A stretch of 64,000 nt of DNA from Microcebus murinus (taxonomy: Eukaryota > Chordata > Mammalia > Primates > Cheirogaleidae), in assembly GCF_040939455.1 (NCBI RefSeq), contig NC_134112.1:63939001-64003000 (forward strand), in the 5' to 3' direction. Under the pieces are notes generated by a model that was not told where the DNA came from, did not search any database, and saw only the letters and a list, made by a program, of their open reading frames with translations. Position 1 is the stretch's first letter. Each line of letters begins with the position of its first letter. Positions 35,916 through 48,159 of this stretch are shown in pieces. Position numbers and translations under genes: made by a program.

Positions 35916-38900
35916 CTGTGAGAACAGTCATGGGTGAGAAATTGACAAGCTTTGTGATCGAAAAACATGATGCATTTTAATAGGAATCATTTTTCCCTCC
36001 AGTGATTTAGAACATACAGCTGTGCAAAGGCGGAGGAAGTCTGATTCCCATGGCCAGCAACCACCCCCGACAATACCAAGGATCAGGAGTTAATGATGTG
36101 TTTTGGCTTAGGGCTCTTGAATATACTGCCTGCTTCCAGCTGTTCAGGGACAGGTGGCCCCAAATGGGAAAACATACACAGATATAAATGAAAACAAAAC
36201 ACATGATGGGAAATGGGCCACATTCTTTTCCTCTATGGTTATGGGAGTTCCCCCTAAGAGAGAGAGGCCAAAGACCTGGTCTAACTTTCATCAGTTAATT
36301 TGGCAAGTAATGTTTTCATTACGGAATGTACAATGTAGTTTCTACCAACTGGATTCATGTTTTGCTAAAAAAAACAACATCTTTTTTGTACTTTAGGCCT
36401 AATTGCTTAGTGACAGCTATTTAACTGTGTTTTTGAGAGAAGGCTGAACTTTCCTTTACCTTCCCAACTGGATTCCTGACCAGCTTTTCTGAACTGAGGA
36501 GGTTGAAAAATTAACAGGAAAAAATACAAAATAAATCACTATTGTCACAGTCCTAAATTATACCTGGCCAATTCTGCCTAAACAACAACTCCATTTTTCC
36601 AGTGCATAAGTAGCTGGATTCGTAAAGTGACTGGATCTACCAAGTTTCAGTCTATCTTTGGGGTTCTTACAAGCTTTTGCTCAAACACAGGGAGTTATGG
36701 GGAACTTGCTGGGCTGGGGCCTGTCATATTGCTGAGTGTCTTGATTGCTGGGTGGTACTTTCTTATACTGGTGCAGAATCTGCCTCTTTGTAACTTGGTC
36801 CCATTGTCCTGAGTCCTGTCTTATGGAATTGCACAAAACAGGAAGTCTTCCTCTTCTTGCAACTAGAGATTGGCCACCTCAACTCACCTTTGCTTCACTT
36901 CTTTAGGTAGATCACCCCTAATTCCTTCAAGCCTTTGTCACAGAATAGCACGGTTCTACCCATCTCCCTGGTTGTCTTCCTTTGGACACATACTAGTTTG
37001 TCCATATAATGTTTAAAATGTGGTGCGCAGAAATGACGACAATAACCCTGGCACTGTCTGGCCAGAAGAGTAGATAATGGGACAGTAACTGTCCTGAATG
37101 TGGCCATGGCACTCCCCTGCTCCAGCCCGCCCAGGCATTGCCTCTCAGGCAACCCTGCTATACTGCTGGCTCTCTAGAAAGCCTGGATACAATGAAAATC
37201 CTCAGATGCTCTTCACAAGAGCTGGTGCCAAATTATTACTCCCACCCCATATTTATGTAAGGGATTAAAAAACCCCAACTGCAAAACTTTACTTTTACCC
37301 TGTTAACATTTCATCTCCTTGTTCTCAGCCTACATGATAGCTTGTTAGGATATCTTGCCTTTTGTTCTGTCTTTATCATATTAGCTGAAAGCTTTGCAAT
37401 ATCTGTAAATTTGAGAAGCATGTTTCTCCAACTCCATCTAAACTGTTGAAAATGTTGATCAGCACATTTGAATCTCTCTGTGGGAATGCACCAGGGACCA
37501 CCTTCTGGCTGACACAGAGACATTTATCAGTAGTTGTTTAAACAGCTGGGAATGTAAATGTCCACATGTCTTCTCTGTACTCCAATGAAAGTGTTTCCTG
37601 ATTGTAGAGAACAACCTTCCCTGAGGGATCCCCTATGGACCAAAGAACCCAAAGTACCCTTGATATGGGGGGATTTTTGGTTCAATCAATGCCATCTGAC
37701 TTTCAGAAGTAGGCTACTCCTGAACTGTGGTCTTCACTGAATGCTGCTACAAATATACTTCCCAGTAGATCTGAAATGCAGGCAGTGATGTGGAGAGCGT
37801 TAGGAGTCCCACAGGGATTAGGAAGCTAAGCAGTCACAAAGACATCTACTGATTTATTCCATGCTTGGTGGCTGTGGGTGTGGGGAGTACAAGGGACCAT
37901 ATGTAACAGTCACAGTCATCCAGTGCCCAGAGCTTGGTTCCTAACACCATTCTCCAGGAAAGGAACTAGCACTGCTTGGAGAAATGGCTGATTCTAGGAC
38001 TGGGGCAGGGAAGATGAGCCTAGAGCTTTTTGCAGTACCAGAAAGTAAGGAAGTGTTCTTAAAAACCCTACAATATTGGCCTATGTCAAAGGGGCACAAG
38101 GGCTGATTAGAAGAGCTTCCTGGGATTAAAGCTGAAACAATCTGAACAACAACATACAGTAGTGTAGGACTATAACCAAAAGTATGGTATAAATATCCAT
38201 GAGTCTATACTGATATAAATAAATAAATGGTTGAATGAGTGAATGAATGGGGGATGACAGATTTCCAGAAGAATTGGAAAGAATTGCAGAATTCCAATGA
38301 TTCCAGGAGACTCTCTGCCCTCAAGCAGGTAGAGCATAACTCCCCACTCCTTAATTGTGGGTTGCACATAGTGTACAGTCTGGAAAGGAGGAAAAAAACT
38401 AACTTTACAATATAAAGACCTGATAAACACTACTTCAGCCAGGTGACCAAGATTCATGTCAATAGTGACATCATGTTAATAATATGTACCTTTGACATGA
38501 TGTGATAAGAATGTCACTTTACCTCTCTGGTCTTCTTCTCAAAATCCATAACCCCAGTCTACTCATGAGAAACATATCAGATAAATCTGAATTAAGGGAC
38601 ATTCTACAAAATATTCCTCAAAACTATCAACGTCATCTAAAACAGGGAAAGTCTAAGAAACTGTCACAGCCAAAAGGAGTCTAAGGGGATAAGATAACTA
38701 AATGTAATGCATTTTGGATGGGGTCTTGGAACAGAAAAAGGACATTAAGTAAAAACTAACGAAATCTGAATAAATTAAGGAGTTAATGACAATGCATCGA
38801 TATTGAATAATTGTGACGATGTATCATTCCAATGTAAGATGTTAGTAGTAGGAGAAACTGGATATAAGTTTATTTTAAGTTTGTTTTAAAAAGGATGTGG

Positions 38901-39959
38901 TGTGTTTGTGTGGGTTGGTGCGGGAGGATTGGAGAGAAAGAAAATGAAGAGAAGGAAAAACACATTCTCTATATAAGCACTACTTTGAAAAGTTTACTTG
39001 TGTAAGATTTGACCTTTTGAATCATAAGTTGAACAGTGGAGCTGAAATTGGAGGTGAGCCACGCTTACTAATTGAAAAGACTCCAGTTTCTTAAATTAGC
39101 ATTTTGATTCCAGTTAAACTCTGATCTCTATATTGTGGATTTGACCTTTTCTAAAATTTCTTGTCATTGTTTTACCCTTTTCCCCCGATCTCTATTAATG
39201 GGAAAATTGTTTCAAAGAATTGATTCATTAAGCCGAAAGAAGGAAGTCAAAACAACAAAAACCTTAACATATTAATAGTTTTTTCCATAAATAGTTATAA
39301 CCATTAAAAAATTCTGTGTTCATTGTTTTACTGAGTGAAAATAACATGTGCAGTTTTAAGTAGCACTAACTGCATATGAAACATTGAAGATTTGCTCCCA
39401 GTACACTAGCTTGTGTTGATGTTGGTCTGGACGCAAAGATGACATTTTACCCATACATAAAGCAATCAGTGAATTATAGGGAATTTTTATAAATGGAATT
39501 GTAGGTTCTGAAGGCACCTATTTATTTTATTTTATTTTATTTTATTTATTTATTTTTTTCTTTCCAGAAATGTTCCTTGCTAGTAGAACACCTATTTATT
39601 TTAATTTTGATTAATAATCATTTCTGATCAATGATCTATTTTTTGGGTCCTCTCTTTGATTATGTGTATTACATAGTGAAAAGGGAGGTGACATCTATGT
39701 ATACATTCTGACTTCCCCAATCACAGAGAGGCGTAAGGAGAAGGGAAGCAGGCAAAGCTTAACTTTGAGAGCCTCGTTCTCCTTTTTTGGTGTTTTCATT
39801 TCCTGATAAATGCTGACTCTATCCCCTAGAAGGCCAATCCTGTTTATAAACTGTAATGAACAATTGTGCATAGAGAAAAACATTCCTTACACACTTGCAA
39901 ACCACGTCTCACCGTCAGTTCCCACTCTGAGTGCACTAGTAAGTTTTAAAGTATCTTGC
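35916..39959. other. LAMB4 intron W9-W10 (GC-AG)
   Basis: 4.0-kb intron beginning GCAAGA and ending CTCACAG in transcript sense. It contains a TTTTA-rich tract and a small 59-bp insertion flanked by 15-bp repeats (39515-39603). Between 35916 and 39500 no repeat family or gene was recognised, apart from a few short open frames without similarity. Confidence 0.75.
39515..39603 (-). mobile_element. Mini retroposed insertion (~59 bp) with 15-bp duplication
   Basis: Exact repeats CACCTATTTATTTTA at 39515-39529 and 39589-39603 flank 59 bp. In minus-strand sense the insert is about 28 bp of unique sequence (TTCTACTAGCAAGGAACATT...) followed by an A-rich tail with TAAA units. This is the anatomy of an L1-mobilised RNA fragment; the source RNA was not identified. 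Confidence 0.6.
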
Positions 39960-40180
39960 CTGGTCACAGTGGCTACTTTGGGAGTTCCGAGGGTCACAGT
40001 TGCATGACTGACATCCTCTTCCAGAGACCAGATTCCAGTATCCATCAGCACAACGGTCACAGGCCAGGCCGGTGACATTTGGCAGACAAGGGCATCTGCC
40101 AGTGACGGCATCACAGAGGCAAGCTCCCCCACCAGGGGGACACTCTGCTGGATTCACGCCGGAAGGATGGCAGGAGCATC
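39960..40180 (-). CDS. LAMB4: LAMB4 exon W9, LE11 and first part of LE12
   Basis: 221 nt. Acceptor TCATCCCAG; the donor is CAG|GCAAGA, a GC-type 5' splice site. Encodes the ten-cysteine LE11 ([39 protein letters not shown]) and the beginning of LE12 up to SSHCDQ, which joins LTGQC in the next exon exactly as in human LAMB4. Contains an NVT sequon. Confidence 0.95.
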
Positions 40181-40611
40181 CTGGGATGACAAAGCCGTCA
40201 TTAGAGGCAAATTCAATGATAACACTGGCATGTAACAAACTGTATGAACAGCTTTTTAGACCTGGATGTATCACTTCTTCTCCAAAGGGCTCCGAGAAGA
40301 AACACCTTATAATAGTATAGGATTTAGCAAAGAATCTAAGTAGGCTAAGCTCAGTCAATGGTTTCTGATCTCCTCAAGCAGCAAGTTCATACAGTTCAAC
40401 TTACTACGTGCCAAGAACTCAGTTAGGATGACTAAAAATCTAATTTTTCCCTCATGCCACTCACCAAAGTTCCATTTATTTCAATGATTTGAAAACAATG
40501 CTTTACTAAATCGACTTGGGTGAACTGAAATAGTTAAAGTATCTTCTGAAAATGAGCAGTTTATTTACCCTGTTTCTTTATCATAGAATCAAACCTTTGT
40601 CTTCTTCTACA

Positions 40612-40831
40612 TCAGTGATTCTCATATTTATACATTAAAGTCACTTAATAAGCTTGTCACAGTGCAGATTCCTGGCACTCACTCCCAGAGATTCTGATTC
40701 AGTGGGTCTGAAGTACAGCTCAGGAGTCTACATGTTCATTCTTGGGGCCTCCCTCCCCCCCTGCCCCCCACCTGGCGCCCAGAGGCTTCTGGCACAGGTG
40801 CACTGTGGACCACGCTCCACGAGAAACAATG
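40612..40831 (+). mobile_element. MER5A-like hAT element
   Basis: CAGTGATTCTCATATTTA at the left, AGATTCTGATTCAGTGGGTC inside, GGACCACGCTCCACGAGAAA at the right. These form the terminal and core motifs of MER5A, with a C-rich insertion near 40750. Confidence 0.7.
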
Positions 40832-41090
40832 CTTTTGTCTGTTAAAAACAATAGTCACAGACTAGTAACACCAGTGAGTACATTGTGGCTGCACCTGAGA
40901 AATCCAGCTGTAGCACTGTACCAATTTTTGCTGAAGAGTTCTGGGCAACAGCCCAATCACCCAGTGGGTGCTGCTTTTGCTTGCTGGGACTGGCCTAACT
41001 GAATTGAGCGTGGGAAAGCTGACACCACTCTTATAAGGTGTCACTCAGACACATCTCCCCCCCGCCACCACCGAAGCTTTGCAGACTTAC

Positions 41091-41315
41091 TTCTGCAGGT
41101 CTGGTTGAGGGCTGACCCGAAGTAGCCTGGTCTGCAGAGCTGGCAGTTTGGGCCCCGAGTGTTGTGCAGACACCTAAGGCACTCCCCCGTCACCCGGCTG
41201 CAGGACTCCGGATCAGCTACATCTATGTTGTTGTTGCAGGCACATGGCCGGCAAGGTGCTCCCGAAATTTTTGGATTTCCGTAGAAACCAGCAGAGCATT
41301 CTCCACACTGAATAC
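41091..41315 (-). CDS. LAMB4: LAMB4 exon W8, LE9 (end) and LE10
   Basis: 225 nt. Acceptor TTCTTTCAG, donor GCAGAA|GTAAGT. Completes LE9 (CGECSAGFYGNPKISGAPC) and encodes LE10 (CNNNIDVADPESCSRVTGEC, CLHNTRGPNCQLCRPGYFG, NQTC) with all eight cysteines. Close match to human LAMB4. Confidence 0.96.
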
Positions 41316-42801
41316 CTGAAAGAAGCGGGGAGGAAAAGGGCGTGGGGTGAGGTCTGAGTGCTGGGGGAGGGGAGAGACTGATGTAAACAGGGAATTATTC
41401 GGCTCCTCTAGGAATAATGAGAAGTCACATACTTGGGGCGAATAAGGAAAAGTATTCTAAATTAACACATTCATTTTCATTATTATTCATTTAGAGAATA
41501 AAACGATTATTCAGAGCTAAACAGTTCATGGTGAAGAATGGATTCTAACCATTCTTCAAAACCTATGGAGCTGCGGGCACAGATTTCTAGGTTCTTATAT
41601 ACTCGGAGTCACCCCTGTGTGCCCCAGAACCCAAAGCTAATCTCAACCCCTGCTCACCCACTCGATCCTAGGGCTGAACTATGGATAAAATAAAGCAGCC
41701 TCGAAGGGAAATTCCCAAATAGAAATCGCCTGAGATATGTGTCTAGAAGCGAAGATGAGGCAGAGCAGTACTCTTGGCGTATGCTCCCAGGAGGGTGTTT
41801 CTGGTAAGTGGAGTATGGAGAAGCCAGCCTTCTCTCCAACACTCATGACTTCCTACCAAGAGGTAACTGCAGCAGTTTAGGTGCCCAGCCTGTGGGTCCC
41901 CTCTCCACATTTTAGTTCATCCCACATGGAAACGCACTTGTAGCCCAAACATGGTTTCAATTCTTATAAACTGACCAACCATGGAGAAGTGGCTACAGAG
42001 AAGAGGTAAGAATTAACTAGAGCCATGCATAACCTTAGATGTAACAAACAAGGAGAAAACCAGTCATGTAATTTATTATCATGATGGTAATTATCTCTGA
42101 AGAAAATAATAGTGCCATATTTTCTATGCATGATTAAATCAAATAGACTCCGTAAGTTTTTTTCTTATTTGCATTATGCAGTCACACTCATGGTTAAACT
42201 CTTTAAAATAAGATTTTGGATTGAGCAATAGATACAAATTTTGAGTTAAGACTTACGCAATGTCTGTACACTGCCCAAATGAGTGCTTTAAGACATCTGA
42301 GAAAATTAAGATAAATCTCTGAAATATCAAATTGATTGCTTAGAATTATATAAAGAAAGCATTGGACTAAATTTCTAATTTTTAAATTGCTTTAAATTAA
42401 TTTATTTAAAATAAAATTATCACATGTTAAGATATATATATAACATATAGTATGTAATCACATATATTATATGCCATATAATAACATATAGTATGTAATC
42501 ACATATATATCTTAACATGTGATAGTTTTATTTTAAATAAACTCATTTGACTTGATTTCATTTGGTCAGTTAGTTTTCTAGAACATTATTTAAAAACAGG
42601 TATAGCTCAGTGGAGTTTTTAATTGTCACTGGTTTTTGAACCTTTCAAATTCCTTGTTCAGCAAATTAGCAAATTGTGTCTTCTTACCATTTCTGGACCA
42701 CTCATCTGTCCAGGGCAGATAAATTATGAACATGTGATCATTTTTCACATTGCAGCATGGGAGAGAAAGAAAAACAAAACATCATGGACGATACTGCATA
42801 C
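41316..42801. other. LAMB4 intron W7-W8
   Basis: Only a strong inverted repeat at 42401-42541 stands out. No transposon family was recognised in the remainder. Confidence 0.65.
42401..42541. repeat. Near-perfect inverted repeat, 39-bp arms, with internal direct repeat
   Basis: Arms 42401-42439 and 42503-42541 are complementary except for one position. Inside the hairpin, a 28-bp unit occurs twice exactly (42440-42467 and 42481-42508), partly overlapping the right arm. AT content is very high. Confidence 0.9.
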
Positions 42802-42959
42802 CTACATAACCTTGAAGACAATTGCAGACTACATCTGAGCTCCAAAGATTCTGATAACAGGAATGGGCAAAATACTGATTGCTTGAGGGCACATCTGGAC
42901 ACGGGCAAGGACGACAGGGCTGTCCCGAAGAAGGATTTCCATAGTAACCATCCATGCAC
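42802..42959 (-). CDS. LAMB4: LAMB4 exon W7, LE8 (end) and LE9 (start)
   Basis: 158 nt. Acceptor GCTTTGACAG, donor TATGTAG|GTATGC. Encodes CMDGYYGNPSSGQPCRPC, CPDVPSSNQYFAHSCYQNLW and CNCLQGYVG. The cysteine spacing continues both LE modules correctly. Confidence 0.96.
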
Positions 42960-43401
42960 CTGTCAAAGCAATTTCCTTTTACCAAAATGTTCCCAGGAAA
43001 AGCTCACATGCTAGCCGATGTGGATTTGCTATGCTTTAGGACAGTGCAACTCTCAAAACTCAGTATTTTCAAGGTGCTCATTTGCTCTGTAAAAGGACTT
43101 TTTGTTTTATATTGAAAGTCTCGAGGTATAGTCATTAAACTCCATGTAATAGCACTTGATTTACATGTCACATTTGAGAAACATAAGAAGCAATTTGCCA
43201 GGTCAATGTGTGTTATCGATTTAATCTGACATTTTCTGGCTCATAAGATGATTTTAAAAGATGATGGAACAATGGTCTCCCCTACCCATCGCAGTCCTTT
43301 TACACTTGAATCCTGCTAAGTCTCTACTCAGTGGGCCACCATTGTGAGATTGGAACAAAATTGAAAACACCGAAACATTAGAGTGCATACGAATTCCATA
43401 C

Positions 43402-43633
43402 CTTTCACAGTTTCTTCCAGTTGTAAAGCCTCCGCAATTGAAGCATGACCCTGTCTCTGGATCACAAAGCTCAGCAAACCCATTACAAGGGCAAGGGCGG
43501 CAGCTGGGAAATCCAAAGTAGCCTGCCAGGCACTGATCACAGCAGCGGCCGGCCACCTCTCCGTGGCAAGGGCACTGTCCTGTTACTTGGTCACATACCG
43601 TGTTCTTCGATCCTTGAGGATGGCAGTGACATG
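43402..43633 (-). CDS. LAMB4: LAMB4 exon W6, LE7 and first part of LE8
   Basis: 232 nt. Acceptor CCTTGCCCAG, donor TGTGAAAG|GTATGG. Encodes CHCHPQGSKNTVCDQVTGQC, CHGEVAGRCCDQCLAGYFG and CNGFAELCDPETGSCFNCGG. LE7 has nine cysteines instead of eight: the codon at 43542-43544 is TGC, where human LAMB4 (as remembered) has Arg. The exon is otherwise conserved. Confidence 0.95.
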
Positions 43634-44965
43634 CTGGGCAAGGCAAAGAGAGGTGTTGGGTGGGGATCAGGTGACGCGGTGCTGAGGAGTCACAGTTCCG
43701 ATTTTGTGTCCCTGTCCCAGGCCAGGGGAATACATGAGCCTGTAAAGCGCTTAGAACACAGCCTGGCACATGAGCCCCAGGTAAACATTAGTTAAATAAC
43801 AATTCACTGATCCACTTAATAGCATGTTGTAAACAATTGGGCCTTATGGATATTTCTTGTTTATGCAGAGGAATTGAACTAGAGACACGTTTTTAACAAC
43901 TTAAACTTCCATATATCTCAGGAGTCAAAGTATAACTTTGAGACTATCAAAATAGTAAGAACCCTTCTCAAGATGGTCAGACTGTTCTTTTTCCTAGATG
44001 AAATAGTAGAGGCCCAATCCTTTTCTGATAAATTGTTGAATCCCTTGAGCTAACCTTCCCTGTACAAAAATGTAATGCCTGTTTGTTTGATAGGCAGGCA
44101 CAGGGAGGAAATGTTTGTTCTTTTATGAAGATCCCTGTGTATTTCAAGCATCTTGTAACTTTTTAAAAAAAGAATAGAGAAAGCAATGATGGGCCTGGGT
44201 GCTGTCTGCAGGGTGGGCAGCCATGCCCAGGACAGGGACCATCTCTCTGAATCAGGACTGAAAAGACAGACTCCCCTACCTGAAAGAGAAATTAACCTAC
44301 CTGTAGGTTTTCATGGTTCCTAAGGTAGGTTCCCATGAGGAACAGTATTTTCACTAGTGGTTTACACTGTGAACAGAGAACTATATACTCTGTTGAATTA
44401 TCAATCATGGATGAAACCCTATCTGAGCCCTTATCAGTGGGGTGGCTTACACAATGAATTCCAAGGCTGTTTGCAACTCTAGCATCAGAAAGGGCAATAC
44501 CTCAGTGGGGCAGGTCTTACCTGGGGTGACAGTGTTGTCCATTTCTTGACCTCCCAAATCTCATTGTCATTTTAGCCTTCCCAGCCACTGGGCTTACATG
44601 CTCGATCATAAAGCTGGGTTTGCACAGCCAACCTCCTTCATGATGTCCCCACGTTTTACCTGCACTACCATCCATTGGGTACAGACTGCAAATGTACAGA
44701 AGCATGGGCTGTGCTTTGTTCATTACTCACGGTTCCTAAGAGCTCTATACACAGTCGTGCCCACTGATGAACGGATGCATGAAGCATGGTAGAAAAATTT
44801 TCAGTATATTTTTTCTATGTAGATAGACAATCTGAATAATGTGGTCAAATTTCCAACCCCCCCCCCACCTCCTTTACAACTCCCCACATTGCTTTGCCTG
44901 CCTTCAAAATGTCAAGGTTGTAATAAACAAGTGTGTTTATTACTCGTGTTTTTTTTGCTACTTAC
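43634..44965. other. LAMB4 intron W5-W6
   Basis: 1.3 kb with no recognised repeat or conserved frame; a C-run lies near 44858. Confidence 0.55.
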
Positions 44966-45109
44966 AATGACAGCCATGCTGCCCCAAACCGTAGCTTCCA
45001 GTTGAGCACCTGTCACAGCAGCGCCCGGTCACTCCAGGTTTACACTGGCACTGGCCTCCAAGTCGGCTGCAGCTGGACCCAACCGAGCCCTGGGGGTGAC
45101 ACTCGCAGG
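44966..45109 (-). CDS. LAMB4: LAMB4 exon W5, LE6
   Basis: 144 nt. Acceptor TCCCTGCAG, donor CATT|GTAAGT. Encodes the first EGF-like module after the LF domain ([39 protein letters not shown]). The module has nine cysteines; the GRCCDRC motif is also in human LAMB4. Confidence 0.96.
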
Positions 45110-45234
45110 CTGCAGGGAACAAAGGAAGAGAGGAAGAGGTGAAGGAAGTGGCAGAGAAGCACCTTGCCTTGTTAGTTCACTTCTCCTTCATTTGAGACCT
45201 CTCAAATCCTCCTCTCCCTCCACTTCTAAATGGG

Positions 45235-45350
45235 GCTAACACAGGCTCTACCTCATGGGATTGCTGTATGGATCAAAGGCAGTGTGGTCTGTGAAGTACT
45301 TACAACCGTGTTTGGCTCATAGAGTGCTCAATAAACATTACTTAAATTAA
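45235..45350 (-). mobile_element. MIR SINE fragment
   Basis: GGGGCTAACACAGGCTCTAC, CATGGGATTGCTGTATGG and AGTGCTCAATAAACATTA are characteristic of MIR 3' regions. Orientation is not firm. Confidence 0.55.
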
Positions 45351-45600
45351 TAAAAGGCTTAAACTAAATTGTTTTAGGTAATTAATTATTCTAATGTAAT
45401 TATTACTATTGGTATTATTACTTCAATTCCTAATGCTCTGCACTGGTGCTGAAGTATGTGCCTCTTAGTTTCTGATTTTCCTTATTCCATCTATTTCATG
45501 AGTTGGATGACACCTTGACTTCATAGCTCTGTCCTCACGGACAAAGCATTTGCCTGGAACTCAGGAAGCCTCGGCTGCCATTGTAGCTGTCACTCTGTAG

Positions 45601-45808
45601 CAGTGCTTCTCAACTGAGGGACAATTTTGGCTCCCTGGAGACATTTGACAAAGTTTGGAGACATTTTTGGATGTCACAACTCATGTAGGTTGATACTGGT
45701 ATCAAGATAGATAGGGCTGCTGCTCAACACCTTATGGTGCATAGGGCAGGCCCCCGCGACAAAGAATTATCCAGCTCAAAATCTCAATAGTGCCCAGGAT
45801 GAGAAATC
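45601..45808 (-). mobile_element. hAT/Charlie-type non-autonomous element
   Basis: CAGTGCTTCTCAACTGAGGG at the left, CCTGGAGACATTTGACAAAG inside, and GTGCATAGGGCAGGCCCCC to the right. It is the reverse orientation of the family seen at 6267-6449. Confidence 0.7.
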
Positions 45809-46204
45809 TTTCTCTATAGTTAAGTGAAATGGGCAAGTTACATAATGATTTGGGGCCCTTATATTGAAATTTCATTAATTAAATGAAGATTTTTGGATGA
45901 AAGAAGTTGTTTAGCGTTCCTTCCAGCCACCAAATTCTAGGATTCTGCATGAATATTTTAGGACCATTGTTCCAACAATCTAGCATTCCAATGCTACTGC
46001 AAGGCTGCTCCTTTATACATTTGCCGAACCATGCGCTGCGATTCCAACATATCAGCACACTGCTCTGCTTATCTAATCATCGGGGGGATGGGTATTTTGG
46101 TTGTTGTTTGGAACGGATACTACACTAAATCGATTTCTGCACATTCCAAAAAGCATTTGTACAGATATCAGTGCTTCGGTAGAGCCCGTTAAGCAGATAC
46201 TCAC

Positions 46205-46382
46205 CCACCGCGCCATTGTGTAGCTTGGCAGACATGCTGGCCATAAGCCTTTCACACGCACCGGGGAGCACTTGAGGTCCTATTTCCGAGGCAATTTCCA
46301 CACAGTTGTGCAGCTGATACTCATCTATGTCCCGCTTGCTGCAGAAATTCTCCAATGAATTGATTTGGGGAATAAGGCCAAG
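46205..46382 (-). CDS. LAMB4: LAMB4 exon W4, end of LF (laminin IV B) domain
   Basis: 178 nt. Acceptor TGTTTCAAAAG (weak pyrimidine tract), donor GGTGG|GTGAGT. Encodes LGLIPQINSLENFCSKRDID, EYQLHNCVEIASEIGPQVLP and CERLMASMSAKLHNGAV, closing the globular LF domain before LE6. Strong match to human LAMB4. Confidence 0.95.
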
Positions 46383-47434
46383 CTTTTGAAACAATGACAA
46401 AAGAAGACTTATGTTCAAACTATCTGCTATTCAAGATTCTAGTTATATAAAAAAAATAGATCTATGAGAATAATGGTTCAAAGGAGACTCAATCCAATCC
46501 TTTAAATTGCTTAGGACTGTAAAGTTTTAAGATTTTCAATTTATTTAAGAAATCTTTAAATATTTATATTAATTGACTTATGGCAAAGAAAAGACAACAA
46601 GCTTTTATCTTTTTACTGTCATTATTATTATATTTTTTACTTGCTAAAAAATTTTGTCTTAGCTTTGAAAAACTTTTAATTAGGCTTCTTCTGATAAATT
46701 AAGAAATTATGGCTTAGACACTGCATCCCATAGTGTTGCTGTGGAACTCCAATTTCACAAAATTCTCAACATGTAAACAGTAGTGTTCGACATCACACTA
46801 AATTGGTCCCTTGGAGATTCACAGCATAGATTAGCATATCAAAGGCTCTGAAAAGTCCTGCAAGAAAGACAGTTTTTAAACTTAGCGTTTCTACACTTAT
46901 TTAACCATTTAATCCTATGTCTAAATAGTACTTTTTAACACGCCAAGAAACCAATATTTCATGGGTACACTTTTGTAATTGCTGGCTTAGGCCATATAGC
47001 TACTGTGGGGGCAAATGCATCGTTATAAGCTTATTCTCAAATAAAACTCATCTAGAGTTAATACCTATGTGAAGAAAAGCTGTTCAGGTATATATTTTAA
47101 GAAGAGTTTATCTAGGTCATGATCTAATACTATTCAAAATGCTTATTAATGGCTTTGGAAGATACAGTAGGGAATGTGTTGGTAAAGCATATTGACCACA
47201 TCAAGTTGATCATTTTGAACAACTGGCGTTACAAACAGCATTGAAAACAGGTTTTAATTTGGCAGGTCAAGCGAGGAGACTGAACCTGGCAGCACAGGGA
47301 AATCTCCCCGGTCGTCCTTTTGCTTTGTCCATCCTGAAGCTAGTTTCCATGGCCCTTTGCTTCAGCCATCCCCAGTCTTTCCCTAAGTGTCCTTTGACAC
47401 TCCAAGCTGCTGGAATTTCAACCCTAGATGACTT

Positions 47435-47872
47435 CAGTTGACCCTCGAACACCACAGGATTGAACCGTGCAGGTCCAATTACAGGCAGATTTTTTCCGCC
47501 TCTGCCTCCCCTGAGACAGCAAGACCAACCCCTCCTCTTCCTCCTCCTCCTCAGCCTACTCAACGTGAAGATGATGAGGATGAAGATCTTTATGATGATT
47601 CATTTCCACTAAATGAATAGTCAATATATATTCTCTTCTTTATGATTTTCTTAATAACATTTTCCCTTTAGCTTACTTTGTTGTCAGAATACAGTATATA
47701 GCACACATAACATGCAAAATATGTGTTAATCAATAGTTTTTAACTTACTGGGAAAGCTTCCGATCAACCGTAGGCTATTAGGAGTTACATTTTGAGGGTC
47801 AAAAATTTTACGTGGGTTTTCAACTGCTGGCAGGGGATGGCCCCCATCACCTCACGCTGTTGAAGGGTCGGC
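47435..47872 (+). mobile_element. Tigger-type DNA transposon, internal-deletion copy 2
   Basis: Left end CAGTTGACCCTCGAACACCA, right end GCTGTTGAAGGGTCGGCC (eroded inverted repeat). The interior is colinear with 24531-25022, including the codons for DEDEDLYDDSFPLNE followed by TAG. The GC-rich middle shows the same junction. Confidence 0.78.
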
Positions 47873-48159
47873 CATATTCACAGTGCGCCTGCTCCTCCAG
47901 CCTCTGCCCCCATCCTCCCTGCACTCTCAGCTATGTTGTTGCCTCTTACTCCTCTTACTGCACAGAGAAAATAGACCCCAGCAAAGGGACTGGCGCCTCC
48001 TATTCCTGCCTCCCAGACTCCAGACTCCCAGGAATTACCACCTGTCCTGGGCTCTTAGTGCTTAAGCAGAAGAGGTGTCCCCACTGCTCTCTCCTCTGCC
48101 CTCCAGAAACCCTTCTGTGCACAATGCTTTCCTCTTTGCTCTCTGCCTCTTAGCCGACA

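Noticed and set aside
42440..42508. Direct repeats resembling a CRISPR array
   Set aside because: Only two units within an AT-rich hairpin in a primate intron; CRISPR arrays do not occur here.
47438..47620. Short open frame ending in an acidic DEDEDLYDDSFPLNE sequence
   Set aside because: Not a host gene. The same sequence occurs in the second Tigger copy, so it is transposase debris.
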